A stretch of DNA of 64,000 nt, taken from contig CAMPDV010000058.1 of assembly GCA_946699065.1 (NCBI GenBank), positions 372,001 to 436,000 on the forward strand, read 5' to 3'. The DNA comes from Loxodes magnus (Eukaryota; Ciliophora; Karyorelictea; Loxodida; Loxodidae). The stretch's first letter is position 1, and each line of letters opens with the position of its first letter. The position numbers and the translations under genes are program-made. The notes below the pieces were generated by a model, which saw only the letters and a program-made list of their open reading frames with translations, was not told the origin of the DNA and did not search any database. Positions 12,726 to 24,758 of the stretch are shown here, in pieces.

Positions 12726-15700
12726 TCAATCTTAGAGTTGTTCTTTTTAGATTTCTTTACTCTCTTCTTGATACTTTTTCTCACCTGGTTCATTCTAGTC
12801 TTCTATTGTAAATTTTTATCCTTGGAATACATTCTCTTCTCCTTATATTTTACGTCGGAGGTCTGAAATATTTTATTGGAGCGAAGGATTATTATTCTAT
12901 TCCTTTAAGTTGATGTCTTCATTTTTATCGCTTTCTTGCTTTTCTTTCTAACCTTCAATGACTTCAGCTGATTATAATAACTGATGATCTGAAATTTCTG
13001 ATTGCTACTTTTAAATAGTCTTTTCATTTTAAATCTATATACTTGATGTCGTTACTGTCTTTTGAAGACCCTACTTATCATTTTCCTTATTTGCATCCTC
13101 TTTCCCTTCTATAGCAGAAACAGAAGCAAGTATTTTTATAGAATCTTCAAAATCGAACAATTCATCTTAGTCAATTCTTCTTATTTTAACTTGCTGTTTC
13201 ATTAAGCTTCTGTCTTCTTATATTTCTTTGTTCTGATTAAGATCAGGGATTTGATTTAAATTAGTTGATATATCCTAGTTGTTAGTCTCTTTACTAAGTT
13301 GAATATCTGTTTTTTCTTACGTTTCCAGTACTTTCCCTTATTAGGCTTTTTCCTTTTGTTCTTTTGTTAAAATGTCTTATGCATCTTAACTTCTCACATC
13401 AGTTTGCATTCCTCTTTCAATATCAGTTTCCATCTAAATTTCTGTTTTGTTCTTCTTATTTTTCAATATCTAAATGTGGAAATTGCTAAATATAAAAGTG
13501 GGAACTAGTCAGAACAAGCAATAGAAGAAACTGAAGCCAATCATTAGCATTTAGACGCAAGGAATGAGATAGACAATGTAGGCATCAGCGAAAAAAAGAG
13601 GAATAAATCCCAGTAAAGCTCCGAAAATAGATCATAAAAAAGGAGGTGTGAAGCCTATATAAGTCTTAGTAAGCATAACTATCTTCTTTTTAGCAGACAG
13701 CAGGACATTTCTACTATTCTTACCTATAAAAGGAACTTACATAGAGGGAATAGTTTATCACTACAGGAAAAGAAAAGAAGACTTAGCATAGAAATAAGTA
13801 ATTAAAGCTTTGCTTACTTACGTAATAAACACATCCATATACACATCCAATTATAAAAACTATATTAAGCATGGAAATTGCAGCTACTATTGGATGAAAA
13901 AGGAAGATTCAAATAAGAAAGTAGCAAGAAAAGCCAGTGACTAGTAGCATTTCTTTGTAAGACTAGCTTTCTCTGTAAGATTAAGTCATATTTAGGTTTA
14001 AAATTTTATCCTAATGTTTAAAACTTACAGATGATATAAAAGGAGAATTGAGGTTTTCTTAGAATTAGTCTACTATTAATTTTATATTGTCTAGCCTATC
14101 CAATATGCTGTCGGTTTTGGTCTGGTGATTTAAAAAAAGTTTCACTGATACTGAATTTAGTTAAATAGAAGATAGACTTTCATTACTCGTTATTTCATTT
14201 CAAGTTAGGTCTTAAGCATATCAAGAGGAAATCAAAAATTTATTGTACCAAGATTCAGTGCAATAGTCGTATCATTGAACAGGAATTAGCTAGTTTTGGT
14301 CTAATTTAATTACAATACCTGTTTGAGTTTAGCAATTTCCACTTAGAATAAAAAACCTCACAGCTGAATATCAGTTAGTTACTTTAGAGTACTATAGTTT
14401 ATCGCAATCTGTGCAATTCTTTAGATTCTCTATTAAGCCTAGAATTGTTTATTGATTGTTCAAGGCTTCAAAGTCAACATTTTAAATGTAGATAGGAATT
14501 TCAATAGGTTCCTTAAAAATGTCTTCCTTTCTTTTGTATGTTTCACTTTAATAGGAAAGATGGTACATATTTCACTCTCATTCAAAGTTGCAAGGTGCGA
14601 TAGTTGCTAGCCATATCGAAATTGAAAAAGTTGCTGCAGCCATTATTGCAAACACAATTCTTGCTCCTTTGAAGTTCACTATAAAGGCTAACAATTTTCC
14701 TATCTTGCTTGTAAGCTTTCCTTAAGCTAATCCTCCTATGTCCTATAAGCTTATAAGTCTACCTTCACAATAAAATGATCCTTCAGCCTCACAAAAAAAG
14801 AGTCCACAGCAATCAGCTCTTAAGCTACTTGACCTTTTAATCTCTATAACTAGAAAAGCGCTATAAAAGAAGACTAAGTTAACGCAGTTGAAACCGAAAG
14901 TAAATAAAGCTTGATATGAAAGAGTTTGAAGCGAGTCTATTTCAGTAAAAAATCCAGGCAGTAAGCATACAAGCATCTGTTTAGTAAAAACTTACTACGA
15001 AGTTAATGAAAAAAACGGATCAAATTGAATGCTAGAACACTGAATCAAAAATTCTTTAAACATCTTAACAATCATACTTAGCTTCATAGTAGTCTAAGGT
15101 GTTCAGAATTTAAATCAAATCATGACTGCCTGTAATCAAGCAAATCAGTATAAAAAAGTAATTGTAGTAATTATAGTTTATCCCTATTCACGCCATCAAT
15201 CCTAAAGCCTCTATTATTCCTATTCATACCTATATCAAACCGATGAATCCTGCCATAAGTCTAGATTTAACAGGATGGAATTTAAAATTAGCGATCAAAG
15301 AGATAAAAGTAACTATAGCGAAACTTACATAGAGCAACTTTTAGTCATTTTCCAATGCCTATTCAACGCTTCTTTCTAGTGCACTTGCAGTCAAGCATAA
15401 AGCATCAATATTTAGATCAGAACTACTGAACATTCTGCAGTAGGTTTCTATGCCAGTTTCAAACATCTCATATATTTCATCATCTATATTATTATCATCT
15501 GACAAGTACAAATCAAAATAAGTACCCTCAGCTGATTATAAATTATTGGTCCCATTTTAATATACTTCTACATTTTCTGGCTTCATTCTTCCGAAAAGTA
15601 AATATGGGTTTAGATAAACCGGAAGGTCGTAAAGGTCTAAAAGAGGAGCAATTCCTTTATTTATTCTAGAAATAATCTCACTTTAAGTTAGTAAGTCAAC

Positions 15701-16217
15701 ATCAATCTCTCCATTTGCCTATAAAAACATATTTAGTATTGAATTAGATTGTAAGCATTCTGCTTTTTTGTAAGGTCTAAAGCATAAATTCTAATAGTCG
15801 TAAGTTCTACCTTCTATTTCTATATTTACTTTATTCTCAAGAGTCAGCAAAAATTTAAAGATACTGATTAGCCTTTATTTGGTAAGAATGTTCTTATCCC
15901 TTATGAAGTTATCTTATTCCTTTGCTACAAAATAAACTCTTGTCTTCCTAGGAAATTTTTAATAGAGCTATTCAAACTTCCATTAGTCTTGCGATATTCA
16001 GTTACTCTCATCAACTCACTGATCCCAAATTTCGTTGCTTTCTGAATAATACAAGCCTGACATAAGTACAACAGCAGTAGCAACTCCTAAAACAAGGAAA
16101 AGAATATATCTTCTATAAATTATTCTGGACAGAGCACTAAAAAGCTTTGCTCATCTCAGATTATAACTAAGTACTTAAATAGACTTACCTCTAGAAGCAT
16201 ATAGATAGTGTGGTCAT
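12726..16217 (-). CDS. Patched/NPC1-like RND transmembrane protein (about 1120 aa)
   Basis: Sterol-sensing-domain, Patched-type membrane protein, likely a lipid or small-molecule transporter or receptor. Start ATG 16217; a 22-nt intron (16167-16188) puts the first transmembrane segment (ILFLVLGVATAVVLMSG) in phase. A large first ectodomain with the family-like NLCFRPYKKAEC and LNPYLLFGRMKPE follows, then the multi-pass block with GIIEALGLMAWIG, FGFNCVNLVFFYSAF and RADCCG, a 19-nt intron (14977-14995), a second ectodomain (VTNWYSAVRF, TDC, YDYCTESWYNKF) and a second multi-pass block. An 18-nt in-phase intron candidate lies near 14010-14027. A further intron of 40 or 61 nt starting near 13815 is needed to restore phase before GKNSRNVLLSAKKKIV. 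The tail (from about 13470) is a long Gln/Glu/Lys-rich cytoplasmic domain ending at TGA 12726-12728. Numerous TGA codons stand for Trp. Confidence 0.85.
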
Positions 16218-18361
16218 TTTACTTAGAAACGTTAAAGAGTTTAAATTAGTTATATAATATAAGAAATCATTTAAAGCTAGAGTATTACTTTTAAATATAC
16301 TCTATCATTTGCTAAGTCTATTTTCTCAAGCTTCAAATATGTAACCTACTAATTTTTATCTTTTACTATATCGTTTTGAGGAATAATAATAGAAGATAGT
16401 CTAAATTGGGGATGGTTAGGACTAGTATGATTCAAAGAATGACGCTATTTAGAAAAAAAAATCAGAAGAGGAGAAGGAATTTCTTTAATAAGAAAAGCTT
16501 GAAATCTGATTAATTTCTTTAATTGGAGTTTCAAAGCAAAATTTAAGAATAAATAATAATCATCAACTTCAAAATAATTTTCCTTATACAATAGTTTAAT
16601 ATAACTGCAATTCATCATCTAGCTGGTTAAACTTTATCAATAATAGTAAACATTTCTTCTAGTTCTCAAAGTAAGAAGAATTCATCTATCAGTAATGCCA
16701 TAATCTATTTCAGCATTCTAATTCGCTTCTAAAACTAAACCTGCACTTCTAAGATGAATTAGTACATCTTAGATTAATCCTTTAGAATTTTGCTCAAGAC
16801 TCTTTAAAGAGGTTAAAAACAAAATTATATTATTGATGTTTGCATTAAATGACACTAGCAAAGCATGCATGCTTATAAGAAAGAAGCCTTACATAGAGAT
16901 ACTTTAAGATTAGATGTATAACTTTTTCATATTTGTATTATGTTCTAGATTTAATATCCATTTAAATATATTTGTTTCTTATATTTCATTAATTATGTAT
17001 ATACTTTGCTTAACTTTTAAAAACGCTCAAAGAAGAAAAAGAAATCACTGCGACTGGAGATTTTAAATGATTCTTTTTAGAAGTTTCTTTGTTTCAAAAT
17101 ATTCCAAATTTTTATAGTGTTTTTATATCCAATTTATAAATGATTGCTTAAGGAATAATGAGCATATTCAAATATATCTCCAATCTGGAAATTTTTTCTT
17201 TATACAGTATTAAAATCCCCTCACCTTTTAAACCAATTTTATCATCAAAACTTAAAGCGTATTTATCTTAACTATTAACTAAATCCTTGCTATTTAGCTA
17301 TCTTCTTTGGAATATTATTTTTATAATTTTATTATTCTTGACTAATGAGAGATTAGTTATTTATTTCAAAACCATTAAAATCTACATCTAATTAGATTTC
17401 TTTTTACTCCCTCTAGTGAAGAATTACATTTGCTATCAAACTAAAATTGTTAATAGATGTACTCTTTTAATGAACGTTCTTTAGTTTGCTTATAATCTAA
17501 AAATTCACCACTACCAACTTCTTATTAAAGGGGATTAAGAGGTTGAATATGTAGGTTTATAAATGAAATTCCTAATTAAATCAAAGCTATGAAGCTTTTA
17601 TTATATTCTCCTTCAATTTTCCTACCTAAAATCTTAAAACACTTAGCTGATAATAATCTCACTCAACTAGTAAGTCTTTAGAACTTATAAATGTTTAGTA
17701 AATAGGAACAAGATATTTAAAGGAGTTTAGCATTGTATAGATACAGTTAACTAAAAAATATAAAAGACAATTATCGAAGGAATTAAGGTAGTAGAGTAAT
17801 GAGATAGTTTTTATAAATGTATATTATACTTAAATTCTATTTGCTCTGTTATAAAGTATCTCTGCTTATCATCTAACTTTTTAATATATTTTCCTTGTTT
17901 ATTTAGATTCCATTGGCACTTTAATCCCAGTTATTTAATTTTTTTTCAATGAAAGTTAACTGTTTCTCAGTATTATATACTTCGAGAGGGATTATAAATA
18001 CTTTCATATGCTCATACAAATTTAAGATTTAAACTTAATGATTGAAATTTAGATAGTTCTTCAATGCATTAGCATGATATTTATAAGAAAGCGTTTTTGC
18101 ATTTTTAAATTAAGCATAAGTGAGTGCTAATTTAATAAAGCTTAATTAAGAAACTATCATAATTACATAACTTCATTATCTATCACTTTGCTTCTTTAAT
18201 AATTAAATAGATCTTATAGTGCTCAATCTTTGATGTCTTACTTAGTATGAAATATCATTATAATAACTTGATAAATCCTTTATTTAGTCCATATAAATAT
18301 AAAAATAGTTGAATAACTCTTTTCTCGTCTAGTTGCCTTTTATTAATCACTCTATGCTTTT
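16218..18361. other. AT-rich stretch without a confident gene
   Basis: Nothing recognisable. Scattered Leu/Asn/Ile-rich frames only. Confidence 0.3.
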
Positions 18362-18660
18362 TCAAAAGTTAGTATTTTAATTAAATGAAGAGCCTCTTTT
18401 ATTCAGTATTCAAACATTAGCATCTAGCTTCTTTTATTCTTATTGCTTAATTAGTGAGATATTTAACGAAAGAGCTATTTCCTTTCACACTTTTAGCAAT
18501 TTTTCTCATATCAAAATTTCTTTTACTAGCGAATCTAATAACCTAAGGAAGGATTTATTATTTCCTTTATGAAACTAAGTCTCTTCCTTATGATTATCTT
18601 AGAATACAACTCCCATATATCACATAGACGCTTGTTGAAAATCACATATTATTTCAACTA
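18362..18660 (-). CDS. Probable protein-coding segment
   Basis: A - strand frame ending at TGA 18362-18364 has good protein character: FLVEIICDFQQASMWYMG, VVFQDNHKEETQFHKGNNKS and the helical stretch FLRLLDSLVKEILIWEKLLK. TGA stands for Trp at several places. The 5' end is unclear; a T-rich tract ending TTTTTTAG just upstream may be a splice acceptor. No family recognised. Confidence 0.35.
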
Positions 18661-18722
18661 AAAATAAAATCTTCAGTGAAAGGTTCTCTTTTTAATTTCT
18701 GACTTTTATGCTTATAATCATG

Positions 18723-19261
18723 CCAAAAAGAAGTGAGATAGTAAAATTTAAGCTTTTTTAATTTTACTATTAAATAAAAAAAGTAAATAAGAAGAAAGCT
18801 AATGGTACATATCTTGAAAGATAAGCAAACTGTACTGAATCTCTGTTATAGTTTATCTAATTTTTTAATTTAAATTATTAACTTACTAGTCATACCCACT
18901 AATATCTAGTCAGTCTTTTGCTTCGAATTTAAAAGTAAAAAATCTTGAGTATAAAGCAATATCCAATGCTTAAGTCTTCAAGTGAGTCTATCTAGCTATA
19001 GCTTATATACGTGCTAGATTTTTATTATTATTGCATTTGCTAATACTCAACGGTAAACTCTAAGTCTATTTTAACTTATTTATCTAATAACTCCTTAGAT
19101 TATTTAATTTTAGATAGAAGTTTCTTATTTAATTAACCTTTTAACGAATTTAGTAATTTGACTTTAAAATTGCTACTATAATTTTATTTAAGTACGTTAT
19201 GGGCTTATCATTCCATATTTTTGATAAATATTTTAACTGATTTTTTAGAAAAATGATAAGT
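18723..19261. other. Upstream region of the hybrid kinase
   Basis: AT-rich, no gene seen. It must contain the promoter of the + strand kinase starting at 19262, but no motif stands out. Confidence 0.3.
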
Positions 19262-21607
19262 ATGTAAAATGACTTCGAAGATAGAAATTAATGTCCTCTT
19301 TAGTTTGTAGAATCGCTGGCGCGTAATTAACTAAAAGTTGTCTTCTTTCACTGTGCGTTGCTTGCTATAGATAATTTAGGTTTCAACTGAAACTAAGGAA
19401 GTAATATCCTTGTCTTGGTTTTAATCTCAATAGTGATTAGAATTAAAGCGAATAATAATAAAACAGAGCCTTACCTCTAAGTTTTAATGCTTTTGATATG
19501 AATACTCTATCTCTTCTCCTGCTGGTAGAGTTCAGTTTTTAATTTAATCATGTAGGTTTTAATCACCCAATCCATGAGCTAAAACTTTACTATCCTTCTA
19601 TTTCCTATTCCCTAGGATACGAAATAGGCTAACATAGCTTATTTTTCTCTGACAGGGATTTAGATTTACATGATGTAGTTATATAAAGAGATTGAAGTAT
19701 AGAGCTTAGCTCTGATATCCTTATTCATAATTTACTAGTATTCAAACAATAAAACCGTTATTAAGCATTTTACTCAGTGAATTTAAAGGTCGGTCACTTA
19801 GAGTAGTTTATAAAGTCCACTGGAAAAATAGAAATTAGAGCTTCTAAAAACTGCTGTAATTATACTAAACGATGAAAAGCTAATTTGAACTAATCAAACT
19901 GCTATGAAGTACTTCCAACCAAGCTAAATTAAGGATATCTTTAGTGAATGCAACTTCACTAACAGTCAAATTGAATAGAATGCTTTAACTGATTCAAATC
20001 TATACTTGTAAGCAATGAGTACTTTAAAAAGGGAAGATACACTAGGCTTTAATTGTGGATTGTGCCAGTTTATGATAAAAAAGAAAATCCATAAGTTTTA
20101 AGTAAATGGCAAGTGTATTTATCTTGATGAAGAAGCTTATGTGTAGATAGAACTATGTGACATTACCTAGACGTTTACATAAGAAAGATAAATTTGGGAG
20201 GACCGATACAGGACTCTTTATATAAGATCTTTTAGTCATCAAGTTAGACATCCAATAGTAGTTATTAGTAGTATAATCAGTTCTATTTAAAACCTTATCA
20301 AAAAACTAGGCGAAATATCCAAAGAAAAATTTGTCAAGCGTCTTAATAAGAATCTAATAAAAGTCAGTTAGGAGACTGATTAACTACTAAATCTTTGTGA
20401 CTAACTTAGAGATGTCAGTGATATCTAGTCATAAACGTTTAAACTTTAACCATGCAAATTCGGCTTATAGCAGCTAATTGATGATGCGCTTTTACCTTAT
20501 AAATAGTTATAGAAAAAGAAAGAAATAAGGATATAGACTAATATTAACCCAATGCTACCTAAATTTATATTCGCAGACCAAAAAAGAATATTGAGTGTGC
20601 TATCTAACTTAATATAGAATGCTTTTAAGTTCACAAAGACAGGATTTGTGAATGTTTCAGTGGATTAATCTTAGTTAACGTAAGACTTATAAATAGACTC
20701 TAATTTAAATCAAGAGAGTTTGCTATTAAGATTTAAAATTTAGGATTCAGGATGTGGAATAGAGAAGGAGAAGCTAAATCATGCTTAAGAGCTATTTGGC
20801 CTTGTAAAAATGCAGCATTTTAGCTTAGATAAAGCATAAGGACATTGTCTAGGATTATTTCTATCTAAGAAGATAGCATTTTAACTAGGTCAAAAGAATT
20901 TAAAATTAAAGTCAAAAATGGGTAGAGGAACGAGTGTGAAATTCTACACTTTAGTTCAGTGGAAAGAAAAAAATACCTAATCTTTTACTGCTCTTCCCGC
21001 AATTAATGAGAACTATGAATTTAGATCTTTCTCGCTGAAAAAAGAGTTCACTGAAGATGAAAGTTTATCACCAGAAAAAAATAGTGACTTCAAAATTGAG
21101 CTTCAAAAGATAACTTGTAAATGTCCATAGATTTTAATAGTTGATGATACTGATTTTATAAGATAGATTCTGTCCGAAATTTTAAGTTAATATATAGTTA
21201 GAGAGGCTAGAGATGGTACTGAGGCTTTATAGCAAATATGAAAACTTTATAAAAGAAACTGCTGCAAATAGTTCGAAGTTATAATTATGGATTGCGAAAT
21301 GCCTATTATGGATGGATGGGAAGCGACTAGAAGAATTAGAAAAATGATGTATATGGGTCCAATTCTTGGTTATACAGCATACTCTAATTAATAGGATATA
21401 GAAAGATGCATTCAAGCTGGTATGAATGAAGTTCTCTCCAAGCCTTCTAAAGCTGAAGAAATTTTAGGTGCAATTAAGAGATTAAAATAAATGCGCAACA
21501 GTGTTCATTTTTTGAATCATCAATTCTAAACATTAGAAAGAAAATCCTCACTCAATATAATTACTAAAACAAACTACAAGGAACCAAAGAAAAATAAATT
21601 ACTATGA
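19262..21607 (+). CDS. Hybrid sensor histidine kinase with receiver domain (781 aa)
   Basis: Membrane sensor and phosphorelay kinase in one chain. ATG 19262 to TGA 21605-21607, 782 codons, no intron. Several hydrophobic segments (about residues 25-175) precede a PAS-like domain (VIILNDEKLIWTNQTAMKYF), HisKA H-box RSFSHQVRHPI (His near 326), HATPase N-box SNLIQNAFKFT, G1 DSGCGIE and G2 GHCLGLFLSKK plus MGRGTSVKF. The receiver (about residues 620-745) has the acidic pair LIVDDTDF, phospho-acceptor VIIMDCEMPIMDGWEATRR and the conserved Lys in EVLSKPSK. Phosphotransfer would run His to Asp. Trp is TGA at five or more places. It is the paralogue of the kinase at 1-1829. The same frame stays open after the terminal TGA (see 21650-22642). 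Confidence 0.93.
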
Positions 21608-21649
21608 AGTAGAACGAAGACTTCTTAAGTGGAAAAATCAGAAAGTTTT

Positions 21650-22642
21650 ATGAAAGGAGCTTTTATAGCTCTAAAGAGTATGTCATTACAACCGGATTGA
21701 GACTTGGAAGAAGCATAAAACCTTTTTCTTGTTACTTATCTTATCAATTTTCATCAAAGCCTTGCTTTCTTCTTTTGCAATCATCACTTTCTATATCAAT
21801 AAAAAGAAATTACGAAAGCAACTATATAGATTTGCAAGTAGCAGCTTAATTAAAATAAAATTCATCCATATTTATTTATCTTCAGTTATCATATATGAAT
21901 ATTATTATCCCAACTATTTTTATAAGAGCAAGGGAACACTAGCTAATAAAGCCCTTTACTTATTTATTTAGTTAGAATAAGCTTTAAATCTATCAGGCGA
22001 TAAACATTTTTGCCTAATATCCTAATAATATATTTACTCTACTATCAATCTTACTAGCTAAATGTTTAGGTTCTCTTTATTTCAGTAATTAGTATCACTT
22101 TATTTATTTAGACTTTTAGCCTTCAGATCTTTTTTATTATCTTCGCGACATTACTTTCTACTATATTTCTAGCTCTTCTCAATCTATTATTCTAACAAAA
22201 ATATATCATGGGTATTTTAAAGAATACTAGCATATCTAGAAAAAGCACCAAAGAGTATTCTTATGACTGTTTAAAATCAGTGGTACGGTCTTTGGAAATG
22301 CAGGAATTGAAGTTAAAGAAATAATAAAAGCTAAGAAAGAAGCTCAAATAAGTAATTACTGAGTTAAGTAATAAATTTATAGTCCAGAAACTAAAGAAGC
22401 TCTAATTTGTTAATTACTTAGAACATGCAAGTAAAAATAAATTAAGGTAGTTTCCAAAAAAGCTAAAAAGAGCAAATAAGAAAAGTGAACTATTCAATTA
22501 ACTTAGGATTTTATCTAGTTGCTACCTAATATTAAATAGTAACTTTAGTAGATATGAAATAAGAAACTAACCAAATAAATATAGCTTTGATCTAAAGAAG
22601 GAAATAATGAGATTAACATTGGCAGATTTTATAGTAAGTTGA
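21650..22642 (+). CDS. Membrane protein with basic coiled coil (330 aa), or C-terminal extension of the kinase
   Basis: Frame from ATG 21650 (MKGAFIALKSMSLQPDWDLE) to TGA 22640-22642, 331 codons. The middle is hydrophobic with several likely membrane segments (FIIFATLLSTIFLALLNLLF). The C-terminal 140 residues are basic and coiled-coil-like (SVVRSLEMQELKLKKQQKLR). It is in the same phase as the hybrid kinase and only TGA 21605 and 14 codons lie between them. The layout (membrane block, then a coil) resembles the N-terminal part of the two kinases, so it could be a truncated relative, a separate gene, or part of one longer protein if TGA 21605 is Trp. Confidence 0.45.
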
Positions 22643-24546
22643 AATAGTAGATTTTAGCTATTTTAACAGCATAAGTAGTCTTGAATTAACTATTTCCAAT
22701 ATAGAGATGATGGGAATATGGAGTTTTATATTAAGCTGAATCAAAGCATTTAATATTGGTTATATCTTTCTATAGGAGAATGATTATATCTTTATTGGTT
22801 ACAATTTGAATGAATGTAATTCTATTTAACTTTGAATAAAGAAAATAGTAGCAAAGTTATAATGAAGCATAATAAGTGACTTACGCAATAATTTATAATA
22901 CTAAGCATTATTGATAATAATAATAGAGTAGTCCCTTTTTCTATATTATTACATCTAATCATGTATGAAACATCAATAATCATTTGATTAAATATTAAAT
23001 CTCTAATTATAGACTTAGTTCCTATGATTTTATATTTTATATCTGAAATCCTTGTAAACTGTTTAGTGATTTAAGGACGTAGTAAAACGATCATATAAGG
23101 TTAGTTAGTATATTATGCTGAACTTAGCATCATGAAATTATCTTAAATGCTTCTATTTATAGCTTACTAGGTAATAAGCTCTTAATTAGTCCTGCTAAAT
23201 ATATATTAGTACATAACTTATCCCTGCATTTAATACCAGACACTTATTTATCATAACTAGTTTCTAAGACAATTAAAAGAGAGAGATTGATATCTACTAG
23301 ATTATCTTTATAGAAAGCAAAGGAAATTAAGTTAGATATTAAGCATTAAATAGAACTTAGATGACTTGAACAATCCATAAGGCTTATTTACTATAAATAG
23401 AAGCTCTGTATGTTTACTATTTCTTTGCTATATAGTTAAGATTATGAAAGCTCAAAGTTACTAGCTTCTCAAGATTAATGTAGGTTAAATTGAGAAGGTA
23501 TAAAAATGTGCTATGGAATAAAGAAAAAAGCGATAAGCTTAATTGTATTACAGATATTCACCAAAATTTTCACGAAATTAATTTTTCATTTTCCACTAAA
23601 TGGAAAAAGAACTAAGATATATAAGAAGAAACTAAAAAAGCTAAGTTCTATTAAGAAGTCATGGATAACTTTCCTCTAAAATTAGAGTCTTATAATTATT
23701 TAACTAGAAAGCTCTTAATTAATATATAATGTGCAAGTATATTTTCTTAAATCTCTTTTAACTACTATGGTTATGCTTAAGTAGAAGTATTTATTCGAAG
23801 TGAAATAGAGATATCTCATTACAAAGCTCTTTCATATGATTTAATTAACACTTACTTATAAAGATTGAATGTTCCTCATGCAATATTTTCAAAATTAATT
23901 AAGAAAGGAAAATTGATAATAAAATATGGCCCAAGAGCATTCCCCTTTTTAGATTTGATGTCCTATATTATAAGCAATGCATTAAAGATTTCCTTTAAAC
24001 AACTATATATACATAAATATCTCACATAGTTATGGATTATAGAATTTGATTTTAAGTTATTTTTCTATTTTTTCTTGCTAAAATCTTTTAAAAGATTAGC
24101 TATCTATCAAAAATAATTTTCTATTTTATCACTAAATCTAAACCAAATTTTTAAACTAATTACTTATTCTTTATTTAATATCTGCCAGACATGCATGGTT
24201 GATTCTTTATTTTTAAATTAAGGAAAGCTTAAATTTAAAGAAAGATCTTTCTTAATTGTTTTGATCTTTTTACTTTCTTACTTTAAGCTAAGATATCCTT
24301 CTATCTTAAGCCTTTACTTATTCTATACCTTTATAACTTGTAAATTAATTAATTTTTAGCTCTTAATCAAGTTATGCTTAACTGAATTTCTAATAACAAC
24401 ATTAATTTGCTATTTGCTATTTACCTTTTTATTTCTAGATAGCAAAAGGTATCATGATGACTATTAGTATAAATAGATGTCATAAGCTTGCTTAATTATA
24501 CCGAACATTAAATTTATTTTAACTGCTTTGAAGCTATAAAGTAACT
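22643..24546. other. AT-rich stretch without a confident gene
   Basis: No gene, RNA or repeat recognised before the tRNA pair. Confidence 0.3.
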
Positions 24547-24617
24547 GGCTCTATAGTGTAATGGTAGCACGTGGGCCTTCGGAGCCTAAAAATGGGGTTA
24601 AAATCCCTGTAGAGTCA
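24547..24617 (+). tRNA. tRNA with anticodon TCG (Arg), atypical T-loop
   Basis: Acceptor GGCTCTA/TAGAGTC (one G-T pair) with discriminator A, D-arm GTGTAATGGTAGCAC, anticodon stem TGGGC/GCCTA around loop CTTCGGA (anticodon TCG, reads CGA), 4-nt variable loop. The T-stem TGGGG/CCCTG contains two wobble-type pairs and the T-loop reads TTAAAAT instead of TTCRANT, so the normally invariant C56 is A. The 5' half looks like tRNA-Gln or tRNA-Gly. It may be a functional Arg tRNA, a remodelled one or a decaying copy. Confidence 0.75.
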
Positions 24618-24685
24618 TTTTTAAAAATAAATTAGATGTTTCTTCTTCAAAAGAAATATAAGCAAATCCAAAGAAAGATAATATA

Positions 24686-24758
24686 TCCACATTAGTCTAG
24701 CAGGTTAGGATATTCGGCTTTCACCCGAAAGACCCGGGTTCAAGTCCCGGATGTGGAA
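24686..24758 (+). tRNA. tRNA-Glu (anticodon TTC), second copy
   Basis: Identical to the copy at 8283-8355 except in the T-loop region (GGTTCAAG versus GGTTCGAG). Same acceptor TCCACAT/ATGTGGA, anticodon TTC and upstream AAAGATAATATA. It sits 68 bp downstream of the TCG tRNA on the same strand; separate Pol III transcription is expected, as T-runs follow each gene. Confidence 0.95.

Noticed and set aside
14743-14976. Isolated 77-residue ORF on the - strand
   Set aside because: It is only one exon segment of the Patched-like gene, bounded by a 19-nt intron and a TAG read as Gln.
19312-19330. TGGCGCGTAATT resembling part of the GC-rich hairpin
   Set aside because: It lies within the coding sequence of the hybrid kinase, has no pairing partner and matches only nine bases.
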